A stretch of DNA of 64,000 nucleotides. Source: Bryobacterales bacterium. Lineage in GTDB: Bacteria > Acidobacteriota > Terriglobia > Bryobacterales > Bryobacteraceae. How positions within the stretch are numbered: the first letter of the stretch is position 1; each line of letters starts with the position of its first letter. A program made the position numbers and the translations under genes. The DNA is taken from contig JAIXKK010000222.1 of the NCBI GenBank assembly GCA_026954325.1, positions 51,198-115,197 of the forward strand. Reading direction: 5' to 3'. Below are positions 44,638-54,145 of this stretch, one piece after another. The notes under the pieces are model-generated. The model searched no databases. It was not told where the DNA came from and saw only the letters and a program-made list of their open reading frames with translations.

Positions 44638-45807
44638 TCAGCTTGGGGAGCTTTCCAGGTAGCGGCGGATGCGGGCGAGGGCCTCCATGAGGTTCTCGTG
44701 GGAGTTCGCAATGGAGAAGCGCAGGTAGCCTTCTCCGTAGGCTCCGAAGGCGGCTCCCGAGAGGCAGGCAACGCCCGCTTCCCGCAGGAGGGCATCGGCG
44801 AGTTCCCGGGACGAGCGGCCGGTGGCTGTGATGTTGGGGAAGGCGTAAAACGCCCCCTCCGGCCTGGGGCAGCGGAATCCGGGGAGGGCGTTCAATCCGG
44901 CGATGAAGGCATCGCGGCGGCGGCGGAACTCTGCGACCATCCGCTCCACCGCATCCTGCGGGCCGGTGAGCGCGGCCATGCCCGCGCGCTGCGTGAAACT
45001 GGCCGTGCAGGAGTTTGAATTGACCATCAATTTGTTCACGGCCTCGGCCAGCCACGCCGGCATCACGCCGTAGCCCAGACGCCATCCGGTCATCGCATAG
45101 GTCTTCGAGAACCCGTCGAGGAGGATGGTCTTTTCACCCATGCCTGGCTGGCTGGCGATGGATGCGGGGGCGTCACCGTAATAGATGCGGGAGTAGATCT
45201 CGTCGGAGAGTACGATCAGGTCGCGGTCCCTGACGAGATTGGCGATTTCCACGATGTCCTCCCTCGGGATGACGCCTCCGGTGGGGTTCTGCGGGGAGTT
45301 GATGATGAGGAGCTTCGTTTTGTCCGTCAGGCGCTCGCGAAGGATATTGAGATCGAAGGAGAAGCCGCGGTCCTCGACAAGCGGGACGTAGACTCCCGTC
45401 GCGCCGAGAAAGCGCACCATCGATTCATAGATGGGAAAGCCGGGGTTGGGGAAGATGACTTCGTCGCCCGGTTCAAGGAGAGCGAGCATGGGAAAGAAGA
45501 GGATCGGCTTTCCGCCTGGGACGACGCAGACATTTTCCGCGCCCGCGCGGATGCCGCGGGTGCGGCTGACATAGTCCGCGATGATCTGGCGGAAATCGAG
45601 GTAGCCCGGGGTTGGCCCGTAGTGCGTCCAGCCCTCGTCGAGGGCTTCCTTTCCCGCTTCGATGATGTGACGCGGGGTCTCGAAATCGGGTTCACCTATC
45701 TCGAGGTGAATGACGCTGCGGCCCTGCGCTTCGAGGGCGCGGGCTTTTTGCAGCACTTCAAAGGCGCCCTCGACAAGGATGCGGTTCATGCGGTCGGCGA
45801 GTTTCAT
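44638..45807 (-). CDS. Class I/II PLP aminotransferase
   Basis: 389 residues. The PLP lysine is Lys235 in LLDGFSKTYAMTGWRLGY; SPQNPTGGVIPREDI, VLSDEIYSRIYYGD and the N-terminal EIGEPDFETP are family signatures. It resembles aspartate/aromatic aminotransferases of the AspC-like group and is cytoplasmic. It is convergent with the UroD-like gene (4 bp). Confidence 0.92.
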   Translation of the reverse strand: MKLADRMNRILVEGAFEVLQKARALEAQGRSVIHLEIGEPDFETPRHIIEAGKEALDEGWTHYGPTPGYLDFRQIIADYVSRTRGIRAGAENVCVVPGGKPILFFPMLALLEPGDEVIFPNPGFPIYESMVRFLGATGVYVPLVEDRGFSFDLNILRERLTDKTKLLIINSPQNPTGGVIPREDIVEIANLVRDRDLIVLSDEIYSRIYYGDAPASIASQPGMGEKTILLDGFSKTYAMTGWRLGYGVMPAWLAEAVNKLMVNSNSCTASFTQRAGMAALTGPQDAVERMVAEFRRRRDAFIAGLNALPGFRCPRPEGAFYAFPNITATGRSSRELADALLREAGVACLSGAAFGAYGEGYLRFSIANSHENLMEALARIRRYLESSPS

Positions 45808-45904
45808 GATGGTGAGGGGAATGACGCCTAACCTCGGCGCTCCCTCTAAATCATAGCCCCGCGAGGCGCCTCACGCCGGGAGCGATCCTGGCGCGGAAAA
45901 GGAG

Positions 45905-47086
45905 TTAGCCGCGGCGGCTCGAGCGGGCCTGCACGGTTCTGGGCGGTTCGATCGCGGCTGCCTGCGTGAGAGCGTGGTTGAGATGGAACAGCGATTGGTC
46001 CATCAGTTCCGCCATGGCCTGCATGGGGAGCCCTTCGGCGTCCTTGAAGAAACCGAGTTTGCTGTCCGTGGAGGAGAAGTCGACCCGGATCCAATCTCCG
46101 CGGCGGATCTGGTCCGTGGCAATCAGGTTGGACATGGGCTGCACGAGGAGCCTCTCGATGGAGCGCTTCAGGTGGCGGGCCCCGTACTTGCTGTCGGTAC
46201 CCTGGTTGAGGAGAAACTCCTTGGCCAGCTCAGTCGTGGTGAAGACGAACGGGTTATCCCCGGCGTTATTGAGAACCCGCTGCTGGACCAGACCGAGTTC
46301 GATGTCGAGGATCCTGCGCAGTTCGGCCTCGCCAAGAGGACGGAAGACCACGGTTTTGTCCAGGCGGTTCATGAATTCCGGGGTGAACTTGCGCCGCGCG
46401 GCGTCGATGCCCGTGCGGGAGATCTTCGCCGCCGTTTGCTCGTCCATCTTCGCCGGCTTCGAGCGCGCGGCGCTATCGAGGGAATGGAAGCCGAGGCGGG
46501 GGGAGAGGATGGAGTTCATTTCGGAGGCGCCGAGGTTGCTGGTCATGAAGATCATGGCTTTGCTGAAGTCGACGCGGCGGTTGTCGCCGAGGGTGAGGGT
46601 GGCTTTGTCGAGGATTCCCAGGAGGAGGTTCCAGAGGGCATCGCTCGCCTTTTCGATTTCATCGAACAGAACGAAGCTGATCTTGCAGGCATCGCCGTGA
46701 TAGAGGTTGAGCACTTCCTGGCTGAGGAGGGGGTGGGTTTCGCGATGTCCGAGATAGCCGGGGGGCGAGCCGATGAGTTTGGCGATTTCATGGCTGTGCT
46801 GGAATTCAGCGCAATCGATCTTGATGACCGCGCGCGAGTTTCCCACGAGGCTCTCGGCGGTTGCTTCGACGGTGCGTGTCTTGCCCGATCCGGTGGGGCC
46901 GAGGAAGAGGAAATTACCGATGGGACGTCCCGGAGGCGTCATTCCGGTCAGGTAGAGTTGGTAGATGTTGACAATCTGGTCGATCGCTTCGTCCTGGCCG
47001 ACGATAAAGCGCCGCAACCGGCGATCGAATGATTCTGCTTCGCGCCCCGTGCGGGATGCGTCGAGCGGGATGCCTAACTTCGTCAT
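45905..47086 (-). CDS. Single-domain Clp-type (HSP100) AAA+ ATPase, orphan
   Basis: 393 residues from ATG 47086, preceded by GGGGAGAAG; the frame continues to 47254 but without family similarity. It is one AAA+ module of the ClpA/B/C D2 type: Walker A GPTGSGKT (63-70), Walker B FVLFDE (138-143), sensor TSNLG (182-186), then the C-terminal small domain (YGARHLKRSIERLL). There is no N-terminal Clp repeat domain, no ClpX zinc finger and no first AAA module. PRLGFHS (LGF at 198-200) sits where the ClpP-docking tripeptide lies in ClpA/C/X. clpP is not in this window. It is probably an unfoldase or a specialised remodeller. Confidence 0.85.
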   Translation of the reverse strand: MTKLGIPLDASRTGREAESFDRRLRRFIVGQDEAIDQIVNIYQLYLTGMTPPGRPIGNFLFLGPTGSGKTRTVEATAESLVGNSRAVIKIDCAEFQHSHEIAKLIGSPPGYLGHRETHPLLSQEVLNLYHGDACKISFVLFDEIEKASDALWNLLLGILDKATLTLGDNRRVDFSKAMIFMTSNLGASEMNSILSPRLGFHSLDSAARSKPAKMDEQTAAKISRTGIDAARRKFTPEFMNRLDKTVVFRPLGEAELRRILDIELGLVQQRVLNNAGDNPFVFTTTELAKEFLLNQGTDSKYGARHLKRSIERLLVQPMSNLIATDQIRRGDWIRVDFSSTDSKLGFFKDAEGLPMQAMAELMDQSLFHLNHALTQAAAIEPPRTVQARSSRRG

Positions 47087-47274
47087 TGCTGCTTCTCCCC
47101 TAAACCTGCCATCCGGGCCAAACCAGCCTGAGCCGGTCCGCGCGCGCTTATCGTTCCTCGCCGCGGCAATGTCATCCGGCTTTCTCCAGGCGCCTCCGAG
47201 ACATTCTCGAAGCAAGCGCGCCTCCAATCCCTTCCCCGACCCTTTGTAGTCCAATGCAAATCCCTCGCCTTCTG

Positions 47275-48009
47275 TTATTTAGCCGGCTTCGACGGGCGAA
47301 TTTCCACCCGGCTCACCATGGTTCGTTCCGGCATTTCCAAAACCATCCGTACCACTTCGGCCACGTCCTCGGGCTGAATCTTCCAATCGGCCTTGTTCTC
47401 TGAGCCGAAAAACGCGGTTGCCACGCTTCCCGGCATCACGGAGCACACTCTTACGTTATCGGCACGATGGTCAAGCATCAGCGCTTCAGTGAAACCATTC
47501 AAACCGAACTTGCTCGCGTTGTAGGCGCCGCCGCCCGCGAATGCGTTCTTCCCGGCAAGACTCGATATGTTTACCACAAACCCTCCATTTCCCTTGCGAA
47601 ACCGTTCCATGGCGAGATGACAGAAATGAAAGACGCTGGAAAGGTTCGTCTCGATGGTCTGATGCCATTCCTCGGGGAGAAGATCAGCGACCGGCCGAAA
47701 GATACCGATTCCAGCATTGTTCACCAGGATGTCGAGGCTACCCAACTTATCGTCGGTATAGGAATAAAACTTTCGTATATCCCCCGCATCGGTGACATCA
47801 CACTTCCCCCCAATGATCCTGCCTCCCGTCTCCGCCGCCAGTTCCTGAACGGCTTTCTGCACGCCCTCCTCCGATCTGCCACAGATCGCGACGGCGGCGC
47901 CGCGGCCAAGCAGCATCTTCGCTATTTCTTTACCGATCCCCCGGGTCCCTCCCGTCACGATCGCTTTCTTGCCAAACAGCGGACTTACTTTCTCCATCGG
48001 TTGGTTCAC
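47275..48009 (-). CDS. Short-chain dehydrogenase/reductase
   Basis: 244 residues. The NAD(P) motif is TGGTRGIGKEIA, the catalytic triad is Ser in NISSLAG and Tyr-x3-Lys in YNASK, and NNAGIG is also present. The best start is uncertain: GTG 48009 or ATG 47997 (MEKVSPLFGKK), which has AGGAG eleven bases upstream. The substrate is unknown; classical SDRs of this size reduce 3-ketoacyl or sugar ketones. It is divergent from the haem operon across about 80 bp. Confidence 0.9.
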   Translation of the reverse strand: MNQPMEKVSPLFGKKAIVTGGTRGIGKEIAKMLLGRGAAVAICGRSEEGVQKAVQELAAETGGRIIGGKCDVTDAGDIRKFYSYTDDKLGSLDILVNNAGIGIFRPVADLLPEEWHQTIETNLSSVFHFCHLAMERFRKGNGGFVVNISSLAGKNAFAGGGAYNASKFGLNGFTEALMLDHRADNVRVCSVMPGSVATAFFGSENKADWKIQPEDVAEVVRMVLEMPERTMVSRVEIRPSKPAK

Positions 48010-48091
48010 TCCTTCCCTCTGATGCTACCGTTTTCATGACCGAAAATTGCCGCTATCCGCCTCGGTTACAATAGGGAAAGCGGACCGGGCC

Positions 48092-48913
48092 ATGCAGGAA
48101 TCGAGCGTTTTCTGGCTGCGCATCGCAGCCACCCTATATTTCTTTGGGCTGCTGCACGCCCTGATCACCCTGTTTGGGAAACGCAATATTTTCGAGCGGG
48201 TGGCGCTTTCGGGTTTCGGCGTGGCGGTTGTGCTGCACATGGTTTCGCTGGTGGAACTGACCCGCGCAATCGGACAGCTTCCGGTGGCGAATTTCTACGA
48301 ATCGGCCTCTCTGCTTGCCTTCCTCATTGCCTTGGTTTTTCTGTTCGTGCGCTGGAAATACCAGTTCGCGCCGCTCTCCATCTTCTTGCTTCCCCTTGTT
48401 TTTGTGATGACTTTGGTGGGCGCCATGGAACTGCCGGTGGCGGGATGGCCGAGCCCGGGGCTGCGGGAAGGCTGGCTGCTGGTCCACGTGCTGAGCGTGC
48501 TTTCCGGCTATGCGGCGCTGCTTCTGACGGCGGCCGCTTCCATCTTTTACCTGGTGCGGGAGCGGCAGTTGAAAAACAAACGCCCGGGCGCCTGGTTTGA
48601 CCACCTGCCGCCGCTCGGCACGCTCGATTCCATCACCACCAAGGCGTTGTCGATTTCCTTCATTTTTATCACCTGCGGCGTGGTGACCGGGCTCACGTGG
48701 GCCTTCATCGAGTCGGGGACGCGCTGGATTCTCGACGCCCGCATCCAAGTGGCGATCATTACCTGGGCCTTGTGCCTGGGCGCGGTGTTCCTGAGAAACA
48801 TGGCCGGATGGCGCGGCAGGAAAGCGGCCGTGCTTTCCATTACTCTAATGGGATGCGCGGCGCTCACCTGGGCGGCGCATGTCGGACTACGGAAAGTTTT
48901 GCTCGAGCGATGA
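48092..48913 (+). CDS. Cytochrome c assembly / HemX-like membrane protein (CcsA family)
   Basis: 273 residues from ATG 48092 (a TTG at 48047 is open too). Eight hydrophobic helices are visible. The GWLLVHVLSVLSGYAALLL helix carries a conserved His of the CcsA/CcmC/HemX superfamily, although the tryptophan-rich loop is degenerate. In Bacillus the paralogous hemX sits beside hemA and controls its level; here the gene overlaps hemA by four bases (ATGA), so a HemX role is more likely than haem export to cytochrome c. A TACAAT at 48067-48072 may be the operon -10. Confidence 0.82.
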   Translation: MQESSVFWLRIAATLYFFGLLHALITLFGKRNIFERVALSGFGVAVVLHMVSLVELTRAIGQLPVANFYESASLLAFLIALVFLFVRWKYQFAPLSIFLLPLVFVMTLVGAMELPVAGWPSPGLREGWLLVHVLSVLSGYAALLLTAAASIFYLVRERQLKNKRPGAWFDHLPPLGTLDSITTKALSISFIFITCGVVTGLTWAFIESGTRWILDARIQVAIITWALCLGAVFLRNMAGWRGRKAAVLSITLMGCAALTWAAHVGLRKVLLER

Positions 48914-50169
48914 GGTTCCACATCACAGGACTGAATCACCGCACGGCGCCGGTGGAGGTGCGGGAACGGGTGGCCTTCCCCGCGCAGCAACTGGGCGAGG
49001 CCCTGGGACTGCTTGTGCGGGCGGGTGTCAGCGAGGGGATGATCCTGTCGACCTGCAACCGCGTGGAGGTGGCCATCTCGCTCGACGAAGGCGACGGGGA
49101 GACAATCGTCGAACAATTTCTCGAGCAAACGCGGCAGATGCCGCGCAACCTGCTGTCGCCGCATCTCTATCATTACCAGGGCCGGGATGCCATCCGGCAT
49201 CTCTTCCGCGTGGCCGCCAGCCTGGACTCGATGGTGGTGGGCGAACCGCAGATCCTGGGGCAGTTGAAGGACGCCTACGCCGCCGCCAAATCCTCGGGCA
49301 CGCTCAACGGCTTCCTCGACGGGCTGATGACGCGCGCCTTTTCCGTAGCCAAGCGCGTACGGACAGAGACCGAGATCGGGCAGAACGCGGTAAGCGTTTC
49401 CTACGCCGCCGTGGAACTGGCGCGGGAGATTTTCGGCAATCTGAACGGACGCGCGATTCTGCTGATCGGGGCGGGAAAAATGTCGGAACTGGCGGCGCGC
49501 CACCTGCACCGCGCCGGGGCCGGCCAGATCTATGTGACGAACCGCACCGAGGAGAAGGCGCGTGGGATGGCGGGCCTGTTCCAGGGTAAAGCGGTGCCAT
49601 ACGAGCAGTTCGCCGCGATGCTGCCGGCCGTGGATATCGTCATCACTTCCTCCGGAGCGCCGCATTACGTCCTCACGCGGGAAATGATGAAGGACGTGAT
49701 GCACCAGCGGCGCAACCGCCCCATCTTCCTCATCGACATTGCGGTGCCGCGCAATATCGATCCGCATACCAACAGCGTGGACAACGTCTTCCTGTACGAC
49801 ATCGATGACATGGGACGCGTGGTGGAGCAGAACCGCCGCTCGCGCCAGGCGGAGGCCGATGACGCCGAGCGCATCATCGAGGAAGAGGTGGAAAAGATGC
49901 TCGCCCGCCTGCGCGAGCGCGAGGTGACGCCCACCATTGTCAGCCTGCAAAGCCAGTTCGAGCAGGTGCGGCAATCCGAACTCGAACGCGCGCGGGCGAA
50001 ACTGGGGATGCTGACCAGACAGCAGGAAGAGGCGATTGACGCCTTGACGAAAGGAATTCTGGGGAAGATCGCGCACGGGCCGATCGCCGAGTTGCGGCGG
50101 CAGGCGGGGCGCGGCGAAACGCATCACGCCGTCGAATTCATACGGCGGGTCTTCCGCTTACCGGACTAA
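48910..50169 (+). CDS. hemA: Glutamyl-tRNA reductase
   Basis: 419 residues from the ATG overlapping the upstream stop. The catalytic cysteine is Cys49 in LSTCNRVE. VVGEPQILGQLKDAY, the NADPH domain LIGAGKMSELAA and a C-terminal dimerisation helix follow. It makes glutamate-1-semialdehyde from Glu-tRNA in the C5 pathway. A hemL partner is not adjacent. Confidence 0.97.
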   Translation: MRFHITGLNHRTAPVEVRERVAFPAQQLGEALGLLVRAGVSEGMILSTCNRVEVAISLDEGDGETIVEQFLEQTRQMPRNLLSPHLYHYQGRDAIRHLFRVAASLDSMVVGEPQILGQLKDAYAAAKSSGTLNGFLDGLMTRAFSVAKRVRTETEIGQNAVSVSYAAVELAREIFGNLNGRAILLIGAGKMSELAARHLHRAGAGQIYVTNRTEEKARGMAGLFQGKAVPYEQFAAMLPAVDIVITSSGAPHYVLTREMMKDVMHQRRNRPIFLIDIAVPRNIDPHTNSVDNVFLYDIDDMGRVVEQNRRSRQAEADDAERIIEEEVEKMLARLREREVTPTIVSLQSQFEQVRQSELERARAKLGMLTRQQEEAIDALTKGILGKIAHGPIAELRRQAGRGETHHAVEFIRRVFRLPD

Positions 50170-50171
50170 AC

Positions 50172-51071
50172 ATGCTTACCATCGGATCCCGCGGTTCACA
50201 ACTCGCGCTCTGGCAGGCCAACTGGGTAAAGGACCGGCTTGCGGCGCGCGGGGAGGAATGCCGCATCGAGATCATTCATACCACGGGCGACAAGATCACC
50301 GAAGTGCCTCTATCGCAAGTAGGCGCGAAGGGAGTATTCACGAAGGAGATCGAGGAAGCGCTGCTCGCCGGAGCCATCGACATGGCCGTCCACTCCCTGA
50401 AGGACCTGCCCACGGAATTACCCCCGGGACTCACCATTGCGGCCATTCCTCCGCGCGAGGACGCCCGCGATGCCCTCATCGGCTACAAACTGCACGATCT
50501 CCCGCGTTACTCCACGGTGGGCACCAGTTCGCTGCGCCGCGCGGCCCAGTTGAAGGCCATCCGGCCCGACCTGCGCATCGAGAGCGTGCGCGGCAACCTG
50601 GATACCCGGCTCCGCAAACGCGAGGAAGGGCAGTACGACGCGCTTGTGCTGGCCGCCGCGGGATTGAAACGGCTCGGCTGGCATGACCGGATCTCGGAAC
50701 TGCTGCCGCCCGATGTGATGTGTCCCGCCGTGGGCCAGGGCGCGCTTGCCATCGAAACCCGCGAGGACAAAGGCGCCGGCTACACCGCGGCGCGGATGTT
50801 GAACGACAACCGCACGGCCATCTGCGTGGCGGCGGAACGAACGCTGCTCGCGGCACTGGACGGCGGGTGCCAGGCGCCTCTGGGAGCGTATGCGAAGAAG
50901 GACAACCTGCTTCACATCCAGGCGGTGGTGCTCTCCCCCGACGGCGGAAAGATCGTCCGCAAGAAGACCAGCGGAGATCCGCGGCATCCCGAGAAGATCG
51001 GCGAACGGCTGGCCCGGACTCTGCTCGATTCCGGAGCCGCCGAGATTCTGCGACAGGTCCACGGACGATGA
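50172..51071 (+). CDS. hemC: Hydroxymethylbilane synthase (porphobilinogen deaminase)
   Basis: 299 residues, two bases after hemA. Cys233 in DGGCQAPLGAYA carries the dipyrromethane cofactor; Asp in HSLKDLPTELP is the catalytic carboxylate. It polymerises four porphobilinogens. Its stop overlaps the next gene by four bases, indicating one translationally coupled operon. Confidence 0.97.
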   Translation: MLTIGSRGSQLALWQANWVKDRLAARGEECRIEIIHTTGDKITEVPLSQVGAKGVFTKEIEEALLAGAIDMAVHSLKDLPTELPPGLTIAAIPPREDARDALIGYKLHDLPRYSTVGTSSLRRAAQLKAIRPDLRIESVRGNLDTRLRKREEGQYDALVLAAAGLKRLGWHDRISELLPPDVMCPAVGQGALAIETREDKGAGYTAARMLNDNRTAICVAAERTLLAALDGGCQAPLGAYAKKDNLLHIQAVVLSPDGGKIVRKKTSGDPRHPEKIGERLARTLLDSGAAEILRQVHGR

Positions 51072-52543
51072 AGACCGCCTATCTGGTGGGGGCAGGTCCG
51101 GGAGATCCGGATCTGATTACCCTCAAAGGCCGGGCGGCTCTCGCCAAGGCGGATTGCGTCCTTTACGACAACCTCGCGAATCCGGAGCTGCTCAAACTGG
51201 CGCCTTCCCCGGCGGAGCGCATCTACGTCGGCAAGAAGCGTTCTGATCATGCGCTCAGCCAGGAGGAGATCTGCGCGCTGCTCGTGTCGAATGCGAAGCA
51301 GGGCAAGTGCGTGGTTCGTCTCAAGGGCGGCGACCCGTTCATCTTCGGGCGCGGAGGGGAGGAGGCGGAAGCGCTCGCCGCCGCCGGAATTCCTTTCGAG
51401 GTCATCCCGGGAGTGACGACGCCGTTGGGCGCCGCCGCCTATTGCGGCGTGCCTCTCACTCACCGCGAGCACACCTCCGCGGTCACATTCGTGACGGGCC
51501 ACAACGTGGAAGCCATCGATTGGTCGAAGATCGGCCATGCGGAGACGCTGGTTCTCTTCATGGGCCTGACGCATGTGCGGCGCATCGCCGCGAAACTCAT
51601 CGCCAAAGGCAGGGATGCGGCCACTCCGGCGCTTGCCGTGCGATGGGCCACGCGGCCCGATCAGCAGACGGTGACCGGCGCGCTCGCGGATATCGCCAAT
51701 CTCACCGAGGCGGCGGGAATGAAGCCTCCGGTGACGTTCGTAATCGGGGAGGTGGTGCGGCTGCGCGAACATCTCAACTGGTTCGAACATCTGCCGCTGT
51801 TCGGACGGCGCATCGTGGTTACACGCGCCCGCGAGCAGGCATCCGAACTGAGCGCGCGGCTGCGCGCGCTCGGCGCCGATGCGGTGGAGTTTCCCGTAAT
51901 TGCGATGGAACCGCCGGCCGGTACGGGGCCGCTCGACGCCGCCCTCTCGCGCCTGGACTCCTATGACTGGCTGATCTTCACCTCGGTAAACGGAGTGCGA
52001 TTCTTTCTCGAGCGCCTGGACCGCTCCCCTTACGACCTGCGCCGGGTGAAAGCGCGGCTTTGCGCCATCGGCCCCGGCACCGGGCGCGCCCTCGAAGCCC
52101 TCCATCTCAAAGTGGACCTGATGCCCGCCGAATACGTCGCGGAAAGCCTTGTGGAGGCGTTCGCGCCCTTCGACCTCACGGACAAGCGTATCTTACTGCC
52201 GCGGGCCGCCGCCGCTCGCGACGTGATCCCACGGGAGCTTACATCGAGGGGAGCGCGGGTGGATGTGGTGGAAGCCTACCGTACCGTTGTCCCCCCGGAC
52301 GCCGCCGCGCTGGCAAAGGAGATTTTCGCGCACAGGGTGGATTGGGTGACCTTCACGAGTTCCTCGACGGTGAAAAATTTTCTGGCGCTGGCCGGCAGGG
52401 AAGCGCTACGGGGCGCCAGGATTGCCTCCATCGGGCCGGTAACGTCGGAAACGGTCCGCATGCATGGCTTCGAGGTGAGCGTCGAAGCCGGCGAGCATAC
52501 GATCGAAGGGCTGGTGTCCGCGCTTACGGCTGTTCGAGACTAG
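51068..52543 (+). CDS. hemD: Fused uroporphyrinogen-III methyltransferase and uroporphyrinogen-III synthase (CobA-HemD)
   Basis: 491 residues. Residues 1-245 form a SUMT/CobA domain: VGAGPGDPDLITLKG, VVRLKGGDPFIFGRGGEE and VIPGVTTPLGAAAY. Residues about 255-491 form a HemD domain: RRIVVTRAREQASELSARL, FTSVNGVRFF and TFTSSSTVKNF. The fusion makes uroporphyrinogen III and methylates it towards sirohaem or cobalamin, while haem synthesis branches off. Neither hemB nor hemE is nearby. There is a short linker without a frameshift. Confidence 0.95.
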   Translation: MKTAYLVGAGPGDPDLITLKGRAALAKADCVLYDNLANPELLKLAPSPAERIYVGKKRSDHALSQEEICALLVSNAKQGKCVVRLKGGDPFIFGRGGEEAEALAAAGIPFEVIPGVTTPLGAAAYCGVPLTHREHTSAVTFVTGHNVEAIDWSKIGHAETLVLFMGLTHVRRIAAKLIAKGRDAATPALAVRWATRPDQQTVTGALADIANLTEAAGMKPPVTFVIGEVVRLREHLNWFEHLPLFGRRIVVTRAREQASELSARLRALGADAVEFPVIAMEPPAGTGPLDAALSRLDSYDWLIFTSVNGVRFFLERLDRSPYDLRRVKARLCAIGPGTGRALEALHLKVDLMPAEYVAESLVEAFAPFDLTDKRILLPRAAAARDVIPRELTSRGARVDVVEAYRTVVPPDAAALAKEIFAHRVDWVTFTSSSTVKNFLALAGREALRGARIASIGPVTSETVRMHGFEVSVEAGEHTIEGLVSALTAVRD

Positions 52544-52554
52544 ACGGGCAGGTC

Positions 52555-54102
52555 CTATTTCTGTTCCGAACCCGGCTTCGCCTTTCCGGGAGCCGGCCTG
52601 CGGATTTCCTCGAAGTACTGCTGAACGAACTCCTGATAGGCCGGCGGCACTTCGTCGCGATTGATTTCCCCGCCGGATTCCGAATGCGCGGCGTCCTTCT
52701 GTACGTAGTCCGTCTTGAGGCGCTGTTTGCCGGAACTGACCTCCACCATGACTTCGCCGGTGACGTTCTGCGCGCGCTTGCCCAGCAGTTCACTGATCTT
52801 GCCCATGGCCGCCGCCTGTTCGGCCTGACGCGCGGACTTGTCTCCGTCCTGCTTGCCGGCGCCGCTCTTTCCCTCCTGCTGCTGTTGTTTCTCGCCGCCG
52901 CCCTCGGACATCTTGCCCTGGGCGTTCATGTTCTTCGAGGCTCCTTCGCCCTTCTGCTCACCCGCTTCCTCGGAACTGGATTGGGCATCTCCATTGGGCT
53001 TGCCTGGAGCGGGCGCCCCTTTCTGACCCATCTGTTTTTGCGCGGCCGATTGCGCGGCGCCCTGCGGAGACGCGGCGTTGTTGCGGGACATCTCGCCCTG
53101 GCGCGGGCTCATCTTCATGCGGGCGAGCATATTCGCCATCGCATCCCGCATCTTGTCCATGAGGGAGGAGTTATCGCCGGGTTGCTGGGCGGGATTCGCG
53201 TTGTTGCCCTGGGCGCGAGACTTATCGTTCTGCGGACCCTGGGATTTCGCCGCGCCTTCCTTCTGGCTGCGGTCGTCACCGGCGGCGGCGGCCTCACCCT
53301 TTCCCGCGGCCTCATCCGTGTCCTTACCCTCTTTGCTCGCGGGGTCCATCTCTTGCGACGCTTTTCCCTCTTTGCCGGAAGTCTCACCCGAATCTATGGA
53401 TTGCGCCTTGAACTCATCTTCGCTCCGGGCGTCTTGGCGCTCTGCCGTGTTCTCTTCGTTCACCTCCGCCGGAACCGGCAGGCTATCCAGCTTCCGAGGC
53501 AATTTCCGCTTGGGCAATGCCTTGTTCTGCGCGATCAGGCTGGGGGCGGAAGCGAAGGAATCAAAGGGGATGCGGACGAGGGGGCGGCGCAGATCGAGTG
53601 TTCCGCTGAATCCGTAGCGGGCAATCAACAAGCCCGCGGAAATCAACAGCAGCGCCGCGCAGGCCCATGCCTGCCGCGGCATCCGCAGCGGAGCCGCAAT
53701 GTTCGCATCCGCATCGGCCGCCGCTGATTCCGCCGAACGCCGTTGGGCTTCGATCAACTCCGGCGGCGCGGGAATCGCCGGCTTGCCATCCGCGAAGTAG
53801 ACCGCGGTGGAGACGGCATCGGAGAAGCCAAGGCGCGTATCGATTTGTTGCGCCACCTCATATTCACTCGGAACACGCGCGCGGATGCGCCACATCCCAA
53901 TCCCGAAGGCGACGGCCAGCACCAGCAGCGGCCAGTACCATTCGAGCACCTCGGTTCCGGCGAGCAGCAACAGGATCACTCCCCCGAAAGCAAACGCAAG
54001 CGCGACGCTGCCTTGCTCCAGTATCAACTGCAATAGGGTGCGCCGCCGAACCCGGTGCAGCAGCGCGGTGAGAGTGCTGTTTCCGCTCACGAGTGTATTC
54101 AC
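52555..54102 (-). CDS. Membrane-anchored protein with long low-complexity tail
   Basis: 515 residues if started at GTG 54102 (start uncertain; an ATG at 54147 would overlap the divergent FAD gene). Two hydrophobic segments (about 20-70) and one at about 130-150 flank a small soluble part. Residues 180-440 are acidic Gln/Ala/Gly/Lys-rich and probably disordered (KEGKDTDEAAGKGEAAAAG, SEGGGEKQQQQEGKSG). The last 90 residues fold again (QNVTGEVMVEVSSGK and PPAYQEFVQQYFEEIRR). The PPAYQEFVQQYF segment with a preceding aerotolerance-type membrane part recalls proteins found beside MoxR/vWA clusters in Acidobacteria, but none is here. Confidence 0.7.
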   Translation of the reverse strand: MNTLVSGNSTLTALLHRVRRRTLLQLILEQGSVALAFAFGGVILLLLAGTEVLEWYWPLLVLAVAFGIGMWRIRARVPSEYEVAQQIDTRLGFSDAVSTAVYFADGKPAIPAPPELIEAQRRSAESAAADADANIAAPLRMPRQAWACAALLLISAGLLIARYGFSGTLDLRRPLVRIPFDSFASAPSLIAQNKALPKRKLPRKLDSLPVPAEVNEENTAERQDARSEDEFKAQSIDSGETSGKEGKASQEMDPASKEGKDTDEAAGKGEAAAAGDDRSQKEGAAKSQGPQNDKSRAQGNNANPAQQPGDNSSLMDKMRDAMANMLARMKMSPRQGEMSRNNAASPQGAAQSAAQKQMGQKGAPAPGKPNGDAQSSSEEAGEQKGEGASKNMNAQGKMSEGGGEKQQQQEGKSGAGKQDGDKSARQAEQAAAMGKISELLGKRAQNVTGEVMVEVSSGKQRLKTDYVQKDAAHSESGGEINRDEVPPAYQEFVQQYFEEIRRPAPGKAKPGSEQK

Positions 54103-54145
54103 CCGTAGGGTATCACGCAAGAAAGCGGGGTGTAGGATGGAAAGC

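Noticed and set aside
47087..47254. N-terminal extension of the Clp-type ATPase
   Set aside because: The extra residues show no similarity to Clp N-domains, and a strong GGGGAGAAG precedes the internal ATG at 47086.
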